Shown one piece after another: positions 17,296 to 26,708 of a stretch of DNA of 64,000 bases. Origin of the DNA: Pilibacter termitis (GTDB lineage Bacteria > Bacillota > Bacilli > Lactobacillales > Streptococcaceae); the NCBI RefSeq assembly GCF_900167335.1, contig NZ_FUXI01000002.1, positions 86,087 through 150,086 on the forward strand, in the 5' to 3' direction. The notes under the pieces were generated by a model. It worked only from the letters and a program-made list of their open reading frames with translations, had not been told where the DNA came from and did no database searches. Position 1 is the first letter of the stretch. Each line of letters starts with the position of its first letter. A program made the position numbers and the translations under genes.

Positions 17296-19467
17296 TTGAA
17301 AAAAGCAGTAAAATTTATCGAGCAAAGCGAGCATAGTGAATGTGGAATCGCCTCAGTTTCTATGTTGCTCAATTATTTTGGTAAAGATGTAAAGCTCAAT
17401 GCTATTCGAGACTACTATGGCGTTCCAAAAGGGGGGAACACATTGTTTCATCTAAAATCTATTTTAGAAGATTTTGGTGTGTCAGCTGTCGGTGCAAAAA
17501 TTGACGACCCTGTTCAATTTTTTAAAGAAAATAACGAACCATGTATTCTTTTTTGGGACTACAAACATTACGTGGTATTTGAGAGGTTTACAGGGAAAAA
17601 ATTTGTCGTAGTAGACCCAGCGTTAGGAAGAAAAAGCTATACCATTCAGGAATTTGAACAGCATTTTTCCAAGTTCGCCTTATTTGTGCAAGGAGTAGAT
17701 GAAAATGCACAAAGTAAAATCGTTTCAGAGAAAAGTGAAAATATTATCTGGAAAATTTTACTCAGCGAAAAGAAATTAGTGTTCTTTCTGATTGCACTTA
17801 CGATTGTTGTTCAGTTATTTGGACTGAGTATTCCTGTGATTACACAGCGTGCAGTAGACAATCACTTACTTATTGCTAGAGATTTCAATCAAATGTCTAT
17901 ACTAATAGCAGTCGGGTTTATTTTCCTTAGCTACTATGCCATGCAAGTTTCGAGAAATTTGATTATCTCAAAATTTCAATATTACTTTGACAAACATTTG
18001 ATGACGAAGTTCATGAACAAAATTCTTTCCTTACCTTTAAACTTTTTCGTCAATCGTTCGACAGGAGATTTGATTTTCCGAGCGAATTTGACTTCATACA
18101 TTCAGCAAATTTTAAGTAGTCAATTGATTACCACTGCCATTGACATTTTATTTGTAATCGCCTACTTTTCTTTGATGTTAAGTTATTCTGTTCAACTAAC
18201 GATGATTAGCCTATCAGCTATTGGCATTATTCTTGTTGCCTCTTTGGTCAATGCCAAAAGCTACCAAGCAATTACTGACAAGGAATTAAGCCTTTATTCA
18301 AGAGTTCACAGAACACTCGTTGAACTATTTGAGGGAATGGAAACGGTGAAATCTGTTGGTGCAGAAGAACAATTTTATGAAAACTGGGAAACTGATTTTC
18401 ATAAACAATTACTGACACAACGACAAAAAAGTTTCATCTCAGGCTGGATTGGCAATATTTCAACCAGTATGCAGTTTGTTTTGCCACTTTTGATTACAGG
18501 TTTGGGGCTGTTTGGTGTCAGTCAAGGAACATTCACCATTGGCGAATTAATCAGCTTTAATTCGATTGCTCTTTCTTTCGTTGTGCCAATTATCACGCTT
18601 ATGAACTCTTACACTCAATTATTAGTTTTGCGTTCTTACTTTGGCAAACTATCCGAAATTTTGGAACAAAAAACCATTACTCAAGAAGAAAATGCTATTG
18701 AATTGGATAGCTATGAGTCATTAGAATTGCGTAATGTGCAATTTCGCTTTAGTAAATTCGAAGAACCTATTTTAAAAGACATTCATTTAAAAATTGACAA
18801 GCATGAAAAAGTCGCAATCGTAGGTCCGAGCGGTTCTGGGAAAAGCACTTTGCTAAAAGTTATTTCTGGTTTGTATCAGGCAACGAGTGGAGAAGTTTAT
18901 TTTAATGATATTGAGCTTTCTTCCATTCGTCAAAAAAGTATTCGCAAGCTCGTGAGTGTGGTCAATCAAAATCCTTCGATTTTCAACTTGAGTTTGAAAG
19001 AAAACATTTTGATGAATAGTGCAAATATTGACGAATCCTTACTTGCAAAAGCGATTGAAGACGCTAGAGTAGATGAAATTACCAAAATGTTGCCAATGGG
19101 AACGGAAACATTGATTTCAGAGGGCGGAATGAATTTGTCTGGCGGACAAATGCAGAGAATTGCAATCGCTAGAGCGTTAGTGAAACAGCCAAAACTCATG
19201 CTAATGGACGAGCCGACAAGTGCGTTAGACAATATTTCTGAAAATTACATTATGAATCGCCTGAAAGACTATGATTGTCCGTGCGTGATTGTTTCTCACC
19301 GTTTGAATACGATTCAGCATTTTGACCGCATTATCGTGATGAATCAAGGAAGAATCGTTGAGGACGGTACACATGAAGAATTAATGGCAAGAAAAGGATT
19401 ATACAGCTATATTTATTCAGGCAATCTTCAATTAGATGAATTAGAGGAAGTGTCCTATGCAGTTTAG
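17296..19467 (+). CDS. lanT: C39 peptidase / ABC exporter LanT
   Basis: A 723-residue exporter that cuts leader peptides and exports the core. The N-terminal C39 peptidase domain has Cys in SEHSECGIAS, His in KHYVVF and Asp in VVDPALG. A six-segment membrane domain follows (about 155-430), then an ATPase with GPSGSGKST, NLSGGQMQR and LMLMDEPTSALD. The start is a TTG at 17296 with a GGTAGGTG ribosome binding site. It matches CylB of the cytolysin system in layout. It overlaps the subtilisin gene by 11 bp. Expected cleavage is after the GA/GQ/GS sites of the precursors, leaving GDVxx(E/Q) for the second protease. Confidence 0.94.
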   Translation: MKKAVKFIEQSEHSECGIASVSMLLNYFGKDVKLNAIRDYYGVPKGGNTLFHLKSILEDFGVSAVGAKIDDPVQFFKENNEPCILFWDYKHYVVFERFTGKKFVVVDPALGRKSYTIQEFEQHFSKFALFVQGVDENAQSKIVSEKSENIIWKILLSEKKLVFFLIALTIVVQLFGLSIPVITQRAVDNHLLIARDFNQMSILIAVGFIFLSYYAMQVSRNLIISKFQYYFDKHLMTKFMNKILSLPLNFFVNRSTGDLIFRANLTSYIQQILSSQLITTAIDILFVIAYFSLMLSYSVQLTMISLSAIGIILVASLVNAKSYQAITDKELSLYSRVHRTLVELFEGMETVKSVGAEEQFYENWETDFHKQLLTQRQKSFISGWIGNISTSMQFVLPLLITGLGLFGVSQGTFTIGELISFNSIALSFVVPIITLMNSYTQLLVLRSYFGKLSEILEQKTITQEENAIELDSYESLELRNVQFRFSKFEEPILKDIHLKIDKHEKVAIVGPSGSGKSTLLKVISGLYQATSGEVYFNDIELSSIRQKSIRKLVSVVNQNPSIFNLSLKENILMNSANIDESLLAKAIEDARVDEITKMLPMGTETLISEGGMNLSGGQMQRIAIARALVKQPKLMLMDEPTSALDNISENYIMNRLKDYDCPCVIVSHRLNTIQHFDRIIVMNQGRIVEDGTHEELMARKGLYSYIYSGNLQLDELEEVSYAV

Positions 19468-21514
19468 TCAGAAAATACAAAGTTTCTTATTTTTTATCTT
19501 TTTGATATTTTTTCTACCGGTTGTCACGTTTTCCGAGGAACATTCGCAAACAATTGATCTTTTAGTCGAGAACGCTCAAGAAATCTCCAAGGTGAAAACG
19601 CAAGTGGAGAAAAAGTACGGAAATGTAGCATTTGAAGAGATAACAGAAATTGGTTTGCTAAGAGTAAAAGGGGTAAGCGAGATTGAGCAAGAAGAAATCT
19701 CTCAAATAGAAGAAATTTCTTTGACAGGTTTCCTGCCGAAAATCAACGTAGAGAATACGACGGTTGCACCTTGGAAAGTGAGCCGAACCTCTTTTCAGAT
19801 GAAAACAGAAACAGTAGAGAGAACAAATGAAAAAGAATTATTTGACAAAATGGCGTGGTACAAAGAGAAAATTACAGAAAATGGTAAATCTCTCAATTTG
19901 TCAAAAGGAAAAAATATTCGAGTGGGCTTGATAGATAGCGGTGTTGATTTTACGCACCCTTTTCTTTCGCCAATGGTAGATTTGTCTCTTGCAAAATCAT
20001 TTGTCGAGGGCGACTCTTCTCTTGTAGATGAAAACGGGCATGGAACAATGGTTGCGGGCATTTTTTCACAAATTTCACCAGAGATAAAACTTACACCGTA
20101 CAAAGTCATCTCGAAAACAGACGGCGAATCTTTCTGGACGTTAGAGGCGATGATTCAAGCGGTCAACGACAAACAAGAAATCTTAAATATGAGCTTAGGT
20201 TCTTACAAATATGAGAATAAAGAAGATGAAAAGTTGACAATAGAGGCATTTGAGCGAGCGGTTCAATATGCGAAAAAGCACAATGTCTTGATCGTCTCCT
20301 CGTCAGGTAACAAAGGATTTGATTTAGATGAAAGGTATCAAAACACGAAATTGCGACATTTGCCGAGTAGTATAAAAGGTGTGATTGCTGTGAGTGCGAC
20401 AACTCGAGAAGACACGCTTGCCTCATATAGTAATTTTGGCTCGAATGTTATTTTTACTGCGTCAGGTGGAGATTATCGTTTTGTTGACGGCTTGCTTGAT
20501 GCGAGTGCGTTAATTTATACGACTTATCCATTAGATAGAGACAATCAGCTAGGTGCATTTGGTTTGCCACAAGGCTATATGTTGACAATTGGAACAAGTA
20601 TTTCTGCACCATGTGTTACCGCTGCGATTGCAGATTTTTTGGCGTATTATCATCTAATGACGGGAGAAGTAGCGAGTGAGCAGATTGTACGGCAAATGTT
20701 AAGTGAGCATAGTTTGGATTTGGGAGAGAGCGGGAAGGATAAATTTTTTGGCAACGGTTTGCCACAGCTTGCGAAAACTTTATCAAAAATACCAGACAAA
20801 GTCGCACCAACTGGTATTTTTACCTCGAAAACCATTGAATATCCAGAACAATTATTGCCAGAAGAAGTGGTAGAAGATGTGCGAGATAATTTTTCAAAAA
20901 ACGTTAAAATAAAATTTAAAGAACCTGTCGATTTTCGACAACTCGGGCAGAAGAAAGTAGTCGTACTGCTAGAAGATGAGGCGGGAAATATTGCAGAATT
21001 AGAAGGAAATATTGTCATACAAGACCTGACTTCGCCGACTGTAAAATTAAAAAAGAAAAGCATTTTTGAAAATGAAACAATAGAGGCAAGAGATTTTATT
21101 GAACAACTAACGGATAATTATGATACTCCTGAAACAATAGAGGTTCGATTTGGCAAAAAAATAGACACGAGTAAAGCAGGAGTTTATAAACTCCCGATTA
21201 TTGTAGAAGATACGTCAAATAATCGCACAGAAGTAACAGCGAATTTGGAAGTGAAAAAATCAGTTTCACCTGCCACACTTCCAAGTACAGAAACACCCAA
21301 AGGGGCAATTCAAACGACAAGTAAAACAACTGTCCGCCAAGAGAGTAGCACGAAAAAACAAAAACTACCGAATACTTCTGAAACGACTCATTGGGAATAT
21401 ATCCTAGTTGGGCTGTTTATCTTGTCTTTTTATCTCTTTCCGTTTTATAGAAAAGGGAGGAAATTTATTGGGGAGTTTTTGTATTTTATGGGTATTTCTA
21501 AAAACTCCGATTAA
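19457..21514 (+). CDS. lanP: Surface-anchored subtilisin-like protease LanP
   Basis: A 685-residue extracellular S8 protease. Residues 1-26 are a signal peptide and about 27-140 a propeptide. The catalytic triad is Asp160 (GLIDSGVDFTHP), His195 (NGHGTMVAGI) and Ser381 (GTSISAP), with oxyanion Asn275. A C-terminal Ig-like region follows, then LPNTSE (637-642), a hydrophobic segment and basic RKGRK: a sortase sorting signal with Ser where LPXTG has Gly. Cytolysin's CylA, which removes the GDVQAE hexapeptide, is shorter and secreted free; this one appears wall-anchored. By context it removes GDVxxE from exported A1-A3. The last residues (GISKNSD) are encoded by repeat FR2. Confidence 0.92.
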   Translation: MQFSQKIQSFLFFIFLIFFLPVVTFSEEHSQTIDLLVENAQEISKVKTQVEKKYGNVAFEEITEIGLLRVKGVSEIEQEEISQIEEISLTGFLPKINVENTTVAPWKVSRTSFQMKTETVERTNEKELFDKMAWYKEKITENGKSLNLSKGKNIRVGLIDSGVDFTHPFLSPMVDLSLAKSFVEGDSSLVDENGHGTMVAGIFSQISPEIKLTPYKVISKTDGESFWTLEAMIQAVNDKQEILNMSLGSYKYENKEDEKLTIEAFERAVQYAKKHNVLIVSSSGNKGFDLDERYQNTKLRHLPSSIKGVIAVSATTREDTLASYSNFGSNVIFTASGGDYRFVDGLLDASALIYTTYPLDRDNQLGAFGLPQGYMLTIGTSISAPCVTAAIADFLAYYHLMTGEVASEQIVRQMLSEHSLDLGESGKDKFFGNGLPQLAKTLSKIPDKVAPTGIFTSKTIEYPEQLLPEEVVEDVRDNFSKNVKIKFKEPVDFRQLGQKKVVVLLEDEAGNIAELEGNIVIQDLTSPTVKLKKKSIFENETIEARDFIEQLTDNYDTPETIEVRFGKKIDTSKAGVYKLPIIVEDTSNNRTEVTANLEVKKSVSPATLPSTETPKGAIQTTSKTTVRQESSTKKQKLPNTSETTHWEYILVGLFILSFYLFPFYRKGRKFIGEFLYFMGISKNSD

Positions 21515-21560
21515 GCCAAAACTAGCAATTTTGGTTTAATCGGAGTTTTAGAGGTATCCT
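21491..21560 (+). repeat. FR2 palindromic repeat, overlaps lanP stop
   Basis: Almost perfect hairpin: TCTAAAAACTCCGATTAA and its complement flank CCAAAA-ctagcaa-TTTTGG. It holds the final codons and stop of lanP and could act as its terminator. Confidence 0.85.
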
Positions 21561-21623
21561 GAATCAATAATGGATAAACGTGTGAAAAATCGAACTTTCT
21601 CATGAGAGGATATTATACTTATA

Positions 21624-21656
21624 AAAACCCCCGAATGAAATTTATACGGGGGTTTT
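21624..21656 (+). terminator. Bidirectional terminator
   Basis: AAAACCCCCG and CGGGGGTTTT form a perfect 10-bp stem with T runs in both directions. Confidence 0.85.
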
Positions 21657-21660
21657 GGTG

Positions 21661-21905
21661 TTTAGCAAAAAGTGAAGAAAGTTGGCTGTTGTTCGCAATA
21701 CCGCTCGAAACGAAGTGTAGCAGCAAGTAAACGGCACGGTTCACTGTTGCAAACTCCTTAACGTTCCTCTCCGCTTTTCTTATTGCCTAGCTATGAGTGG
21801 CAGGAGTTTGGTCGCTGTTCGCAATGCTACTTGAAACTTTGTTTCAAGCAAGTAAATAGCATGGCTCACTGCGACAAACTCCTTACCGCCCCTCATAGCT
21901 TTTCT
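21661..21905 (-). repeat. Two FR1 palindromic repeats in tandem
   Basis: Two minus-oriented FR1 copies (about 21661-21790 and 21790-21905). In the second, GGAGTTTGTCGC pairs with GCGACCAAACTCC and GCTTGAAAC with GTTTCAAG. They fill the space between the lanP terminator and the 3' end of lepB. Confidence 0.8.
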
Positions 21906-21907
21906 TG

Positions 21908-22501
21908 TTACATCAATTTAAAGCGGTTCAAGGGCCAGAATGCTAGTTTTGCTTCGCCTTTTAGTTGTTTTTTTTCAATTGGGCCAACAGCGGGGTCACG
22001 TGAATCTTTTGAAACGAGTCTGTCGTCACCCATTAAGAAATAATGCCCTTCTGGTACTTTTACTTCGAAAGTAGCGTCTCCCTCGGAGTTCATTGTAAAC
22101 GCACTTGCCTCTTTTGCAAGTTCTTGGAAATAAGCATTGAAATTATACTCGTCAAAGAGTTTTGTTTTTTTCCAGAGTGCTTTATATTTATCCAAATATG
22201 GCTCGTCTGTTTTCTTTCCGTTAATGTAGAGTTGATCGTTATCAAATTTGATCGTGTCACCGGGCATACCGATTACACGCTTGATAATGTTTTTCTTAGG
22301 TTCATTTGGTTCGCCTGAAACAACAATGTCAAAACGCTCGATTTTTGCTGTTTTCACCATAATCATGCGTTCACCGTCTTGAAGTGTCGGGTCCATAGAA
22401 TGACCGTCGACCAAAATTGGTGAAAAGACAAACAAACGTAATGCTAAAAGCACGAGTGCAAAGACAATTACTTCCCACCAATTTTTTAAAAATTTGATCA
22501 T
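21908..22501 (-). CDS. lepB: Type I signal peptidase
   Basis: A 197-residue membrane-bound protease that removes signal peptides from exported proteins. One N-terminal membrane segment (VIVFALVLLALRLFVF) is followed by the catalytic Ser in DGHSMDPTL, the general-base Lys in NIIKRVIGMPGD and the structural GDDR (MGDDRLVSKDSRD). The ATG at 22501 has GGGAAGTG upstream; the ATG at 22519 lacks a site. It is divergent from zapA. Confidence 0.94.
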   Translation of the reverse strand: MIKFLKNWWEVIVFALVLLALRLFVFSPILVDGHSMDPTLQDGERMIMVKTAKIERFDIVVSGEPNEPKKNIIKRVIGMPGDTIKFDNDQLYINGKKTDEPYLDKYKALWKKTKLFDEYNFNAYFQELAKEASAFTMNSEGDATFEVKVPEGHYFLMGDDRLVSKDSRDPAVGPIEKKQLKGEAKLAFWPLNRFKLM

Positions 22502-22567
22502 ATAAAATTCACTTCCCATTTTTTAATTTAATCAGTCTTAGTATATCATATATATTGGAATTTCTGG

Positions 22568-22573
22568 TATAAT
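22568..22573 (+). promoter_or_regulatory. Extended -10 promoter of zapA
   Basis: TGGTATAAT, a TGn-extended -10 box, 43 bp upstream of the zapA start in the lepB-zapA divergent region. Confidence 0.6.
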
Positions 22574-22615
22574 AAAGATTAGATTAAAATAGAATTTTAA
22601 AGTTTGAGGAACAAA

Positions 22616-23077
22616 ATGGTAGAGAAAACAAGATATAAGACAGAGATTGCAGGGAATACTTATACGATTATTGGCAATGAAACCAAAACGCATATGGATA
22701 TGGTTTCCCAGTTGGTCAATGAACAAATGAAAGAGATTAAGGAACTCGCTAAGGGGACGACAAATGAGCAGGCAGCTATTTTGACGGCATTGAATGCAAT
22801 GAGTGACCAGTTGAAAAAGCAAGAACAGTTGTTAAGTTTGAAAAAAGAGTTAGAAGAAATTCGTCCGTTGGCAAATCGCACACGTGAGCTTGAGGAGAAA
22901 TTTAGTCGTATTGAGGAAATGGAAAATCAGGCGAAACAATCTTTAAAAGACGGTGAGAGCAGAAGTGAAACACCGACACACGTTGAGGCTCAGCAAATTT
23001 TGAATGAAACAGCCAAACGCAAAATTTTAAAGGCACAGCCAAATCAAGAAACGCAGCAGAGTAGTTTGGATTTGTGA
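22616..23077 (+). CDS. zapA: Cell division protein ZapA
   Basis: A 153-residue protein whose first ~90 residues fit ZapA: the start KTRYKTEIAGNTYTIIGNE, then TKTHMDMVSQLVNEQMKEI and a coiled coil. ZapA crosslinks FtsZ filaments at the division site. The coiled-coil C-terminal extension (residues ~95-153) is longer than in Bacillus ZapA. The start at 22616 follows GAGGAAC. It precedes cvpA and mutS2, the usual order in Firmicutes. Confidence 0.88.
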   Translation: MVEKTRYKTEIAGNTYTIIGNETKTHMDMVSQLVNEQMKEIKELAKGTTNEQAAILTALNAMSDQLKKQEQLLSLKKELEEIRPLANRTRELEEKFSRIEEMENQAKQSLKDGESRSETPTHVEAQQILNETAKRKILKAQPNQETQQSSLDL

Positions 23078-23122
23078 GATACCTTATAAGGAGATGCGAT
23101 ACATAGGTATTGCGAGAATGTT

Positions 23123-23677
23123 ATGTTGACAATTATTTTATTACTGATACTCGCTTATGCCTATTATACAGGGTATCAGCGAGGGTTTGCTTTGCAATTG
23201 GTATATTCGATTGGGTATATAATTTGTTATTTTATTGCCAAGAGAAACTATGAAAAACTAGGGGCAGCATTGGAATTGTGGATTCCGTTTCCGAGTGCAA
23301 CACAAGAGACGAAAATGTTTTTTTTCGATGAAAAAACAATGCTGGAGCTAGATAAGGCGTTTTACGCAGGATTTGCTTTTTTGGTTATTTATTTTCTGGG
23401 TTATTTAGCGGTTCGTTTGATTGCTTTATTTGCACACAAATTGATAATGCTCGAGGTTTTTGGAAAAAAAAATCGAGTGTTAGGTGGTGTTGCGGGCGTT
23501 TTTGCCGTTTATATTGGGCTATTTTTGATTTTATCCCTAGCGAGCATGGTTCCAAACAATACTTTGCAGAGAATTTTAGGCGGCGATATTCTCGCCAGAG
23601 CTATGATTGTCTACACACCGATATTTTCAAATGATGTGCATAGTATGTGGATAACAGATATAATCGGAAAAATCTAG
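23123..23677 (+). CDS. CvpA family membrane protein
   Basis: A 184-residue protein with four hydrophobic segments of the CvpA family (colicin V production), conserved between zapA and mutS2 in Firmicutes. It starts MLTIILLLILAYAYYTGYQRG, typical of the first CvpA segment. The molecular role in Gram-positives is not settled. A terminator-like hairpin separates it from mutS2. Confidence 0.85.
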   Translation: MLTIILLLILAYAYYTGYQRGFALQLVYSIGYIICYFIAKRNYEKLGAALELWIPFPSATQETKMFFFDEKTMLELDKAFYAGFAFLVIYFLGYLAVRLIALFAHKLIMLEVFGKKNRVLGGVAGVFAVYIGLFLILSLASMVPNNTLQRILGGDILARAMIVYTPIFSNDVHSMWITDIIGKI

Positions 23678-23683
23678 CGGGCA

Positions 23684-23720
23684 AACGATACTTCACACTC
23701 GTTTAGAAGTATCGTTTTTT
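23684..23720 (+). terminator. Terminator after cvpA
   Basis: AACGATACTT and AAGTATCGTT form a 10-bp stem with a 13-nt loop and a TTTT tail. Confidence 0.8.
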
Positions 23721-23747
23721 AGTTATAACATGAAATTCGGAGGAATT

Positions 23748-26117
23748 ATGAACAATAAAATAGAAAAAATATTAGAATTTGGAAAAATAAAAGCACAGCT
23801 CGCAAGCTATGCCGTTACGAAACAAGGAATTGATCGCATAGAAAAAATGAAAGTGTTAACGAAGCGAGAAAAAGTTCAAATACAACTTGAAGAAACAGAA
23901 GACGGCATGAAACTTTTACGCACGACAGGCGGTATTCCTGTTGCTGTGATTGAAAATATTCAGCCACACATTAAACGGTTGGAAATTGGGGCAAATTTAA
24001 ACGGTGTAGAACTTGCACAAATTGCGAAAATGTTGCGTGTTTCAACAGAAATCGCTCGTTTTTTTGAGGAACAAAAAGAAAAAGAAGTTGAGCTGTTTCA
24101 TTTGTATGATTGGGCGGAAAAACTTGTGTATCACCCAGAAATCAATCGTACGCTACGTCAGTCAGTAGATGAAGACGGTCGTATTTTGGATGAGGCGAGC
24201 GTTGAATTAACACAAATTAGAAGGCAAATTTTGCGTACTGAAGGTGAAATTAGGACAACGCTTGGTGAGTTAATCCGTGGAAAAAATGCAAAGTATTTGA
24301 GCGATACGATTATTACTCAGCGAAGTGATCGTTATGTTATTCCTGTAAAGCAAGAGTATAAAAATGTCTTTGGTGGCGTGGTGCATGATTCTTCTGCAAG
24401 CGGACAAACGGTATTTGTCGAGCCTAGAGCAGTGCTAGATTTGAACAATCGACTTCGCCAAGCACAACTTGCACAAAGGCAAGAAATTGAGCGGATTTTA
24501 GCGGAGTTGTCTGCATTGTTAGCCCCGCATACTAGAGAATTATCGAACAATTCATATGTCGTCTCCCACATGGATATAATTGAGGCGAAAGCCCGTCTTG
24601 CCAAGGAAATGAAGGCAATTGTACCGAAGATAAACGAAGAAAATCACGTGTCTCTTTTTTCCGCTCGTCACCCTTTGATTGACAAAAAACAAGTGGTGGC
24701 AAATGATTTGCTCTTGGGCAAAGATTTTCAAGCAATGGTTATCACGGGTCCCAACACAGGTGGGAAAACTATTACCATGAAATCCCTCGGCTTATTGCAA
24801 CTTATGGCTCAAGCAGGACTTGCGATTCCTGTTGCTGAAGAAAGTGAAATTGGTATATTTACTGAGATTTTTGCCGATATTGGCGATGAGCAATCAATTG
24901 AGCAAAGTTTGTCTACTTTTTCTAGTCATATGACGAATATTGTTGATATTTTGCGGAAAATGGATAAGAACAGCCTTATTTTATTTGACGAATTAGGGGC
25001 AGGGACGGATCCTCAAGAAGGAAGTGCTTTAGCGATTGCCATTCTTGATAAAGTGCAAGCCGTTGGTGCCTATGTAGTAGCCTCAACGCATTATCCAGAG
25101 TTGAAAGTATATGGTTACAACCGCATAGGTGTGATCAATGCCTCAATGGAATTTGACGTAGAAAGCCTCAAACCAACGTACCGTCTTTTGATTGGTGTAC
25201 CGGGAAGAAGTAATGCGTTTGATATTTCCGCTCGCCTCGGGTTGTCTGGCGAAATTATTCAGTCGGCGAAAGATTTGGTAGATGAAGAAAGTCAGAATAT
25301 CAATGAGATGATTCACGACCTTGAAAGTCGCAGGAAAATGGCTGAACAAGAGTTTTTTGAGGCACGTGCAAATGTCGAAGAAGCGGGGGGACTCCTTGCC
25401 GAATTAAAAGAAATGTATCACCTCTTCGTAGAAGAACGAGAGCGTGAACTTGAAAAAGCGAGAAAACAAGCGAATAGTTTGCTTGAAAATTCACGTGATG
25501 AGGCAGAGAAAATCATTTCTGATTTGCGTGAAAAACAAAAGTCCATTGGCAAAGTGCAAATTAAAGAGCATGAGCTAATTGAGGCAAAAGGTGCGATTGA
25601 CCGATTGCAACACGAGGAAGTTTTGGCGAAGAATAAAGTGTTGAAACGTGCGAAAAAGGCGAAGAAGTTGCAGTCAGGGGACGAAGTTTTAGTCGAGAGT
25701 TATGGGCAAAGAGGCAATCTTATTCGTCAAAATAAGGACGGCAGCTGGCAAGTGCAGGTAGGAATTTTGAAAATGAACATCTCAGAGAATGAAATGACCC
25801 CTGTTGCCAAGGAAAAACAAGAGACAACCACATTTACCAAGGTAAGAAGTGATGTTGGAACAGCAAGAAAGAGTGTTTCTTCACAACTTGATTTACGTGG
25901 AGAACGCTATGAAAATGCACTGGTCGAGCTAGATAGCTATTTAGATTCTGCCATTTTAGCAGGCTATCCGCAAGTGACTATTATTCATGGAAAAGGAACA
26001 GGTGCTTTGCGTGAAGGGGTTTGGAGTGCGTTGAAGAACCACCGTAGCGTGAAAAAATTTGAATACGCTCCAGCAAGTTCAGGCGGAAATGGTGCTACAA
26101 TTGTAGAATTTAAATAA
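23748..26117 (+). CDS. mutS2: Endonuclease MutS2
   Basis: A 789-residue MutS-family ATPase with a C-terminal Smr nuclease domain; the family suppresses recombination and, in Bacillus, rescues collided ribosomes. The ATPase shows GPNTGGKTITMKSLG (near residue 335) and ILFDELGAGTDP. A long coiled coil follows, then the Smr domain with LDLRGERYENA and IIHGKGTGALREGV. The N-terminal mismatch-recognition domain of MutS is absent, as expected. The start at 23748 follows TCGGAGG. Confidence 0.96.
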   Translation: MNNKIEKILEFGKIKAQLASYAVTKQGIDRIEKMKVLTKREKVQIQLEETEDGMKLLRTTGGIPVAVIENIQPHIKRLEIGANLNGVELAQIAKMLRVSTEIARFFEEQKEKEVELFHLYDWAEKLVYHPEINRTLRQSVDEDGRILDEASVELTQIRRQILRTEGEIRTTLGELIRGKNAKYLSDTIITQRSDRYVIPVKQEYKNVFGGVVHDSSASGQTVFVEPRAVLDLNNRLRQAQLAQRQEIERILAELSALLAPHTRELSNNSYVVSHMDIIEAKARLAKEMKAIVPKINEENHVSLFSARHPLIDKKQVVANDLLLGKDFQAMVITGPNTGGKTITMKSLGLLQLMAQAGLAIPVAEESEIGIFTEIFADIGDEQSIEQSLSTFSSHMTNIVDILRKMDKNSLILFDELGAGTDPQEGSALAIAILDKVQAVGAYVVASTHYPELKVYGYNRIGVINASMEFDVESLKPTYRLLIGVPGRSNAFDISARLGLSGEIIQSAKDLVDEESQNINEMIHDLESRRKMAEQEFFEARANVEEAGGLLAELKEMYHLFVEERERELEKARKQANSLLENSRDEAEKIISDLREKQKSIGKVQIKEHELIEAKGAIDRLQHEEVLAKNKVLKRAKKAKKLQSGDEVLVESYGQRGNLIRQNKDGSWQVQVGILKMNISENEMTPVAKEKQETTTFTKVRSDVGTARKSVSSQLDLRGERYENALVELDSYLDSAILAGYPQVTIIHGKGTGALREGVWSALKNHRSVKKFEYAPASSGGNGATIVEFK

Positions 26118-26187
26118 GGGAACTCTAAAAACTTATGCTTGCCCAAAACTATCAGTTTTGCCTTAACTGGAGTTTTTAGAGGTGTCC
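26118..26187 (+). repeat. FR2 palindromic repeat
   Basis: Left arm AACTCTAAAAACTT, central CCCAAAACT-atc-AGTTTTG, right arm GGAGTTTTTAGAGGTGTCC. It directly follows the mutS2 stop and may serve as terminator. Confidence 0.75.
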
Positions 26188-26287
26188 GATAGAGGAAAAC
26201 GGAAACTTCTGAGCAAATTTCTTTCTTCTCTTACTTTTCCTTAGTAGAATAGAGGTACCCTAAAAATATATTTGCTCAAGGTTGTTT

Positions 26288-26336
26288 AGGAGTTTGTTGC
26301 AATGTCAAAACTCCTAGACCTTATGCTAGACAAAGG
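26288..26336 (+). repeat. Minimal FR1 remnant carrying the trxA ribosome binding site
   Basis: TAGGAGTTTGTTGC pairs with the AAAACTCCTA segment, then GCTAGACAAAGGAG; this looks like an internally deleted FR1. The terminal AAAGGAG is the trxA ribosome binding site. Confidence 0.55.
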
Positions 26337-26347
26337 AGAGAAACAAA

Positions 26348-26662
26348 ATGGCAAGAGAAATTACAGATGCAGAATTTGCAAAAGAAACAGACAAAGGATT
26401 GGTATTGATTGATTTTTGGGCAACATGGTGTGGTCCATGTTTAATGCAAGCACCAATCCTTGACCAACTTTCAGAGGAATTTGACGAAGAAGAGTTAAAA
26501 ATTGTCAAAATGGACGTTGACGAAAACCAAGAAACGCCACAAGCATTTGGTGTTATGAGTATTCCAACACTTGTCTTGAAAAAAGACGGCGAAGTGGTAG
26601 AACGTGTAACAGGCGTTCATACAAAAGAGCAGTTGAAAGAATTGGTAGCTAAACATAGCTAA
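26348..26662 (+). CDS. trxA: Thioredoxin
   Basis: A 104-residue thioredoxin with the active site WCGPC (residues 27-31) and cis-Pro in SIPTLVL. It reduces disulfides in the cytoplasm. It follows an AAAGGAG that belongs to a shortened FR1 repeat and is closed by a strong terminator. Confidence 0.96.
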   Translation: MAREITDAEFAKETDKGLVLIDFWATWCGPCLMQAPILDQLSEEFDEEELKIVKMDVDENQETPQAFGVMSIPTLVLKKDGEVVERVTGVHTKEQLKELVAKHS

Positions 26663-26667
26663 GATAA

Positions 26668-26703
26668 AAAACACCTCGATTTTTTAAGTTCGAGGTGTTT
26701 TTT
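26668..26703 (+). terminator. Terminator between trxA and the convergent glycosyltransferase
   Basis: AAAACACCTCG pairs with CGAGGTGTTTT; T runs lie on both sides, so it can work in both directions. Confidence 0.9.
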
Positions 26704-26708
26704 AGTAT

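Noticed and set aside
21783..22318. Plus-strand frames opposite lepB
   Set aside because: They are shadows of the signal peptidase gene and of FR1 copies, without start signals.
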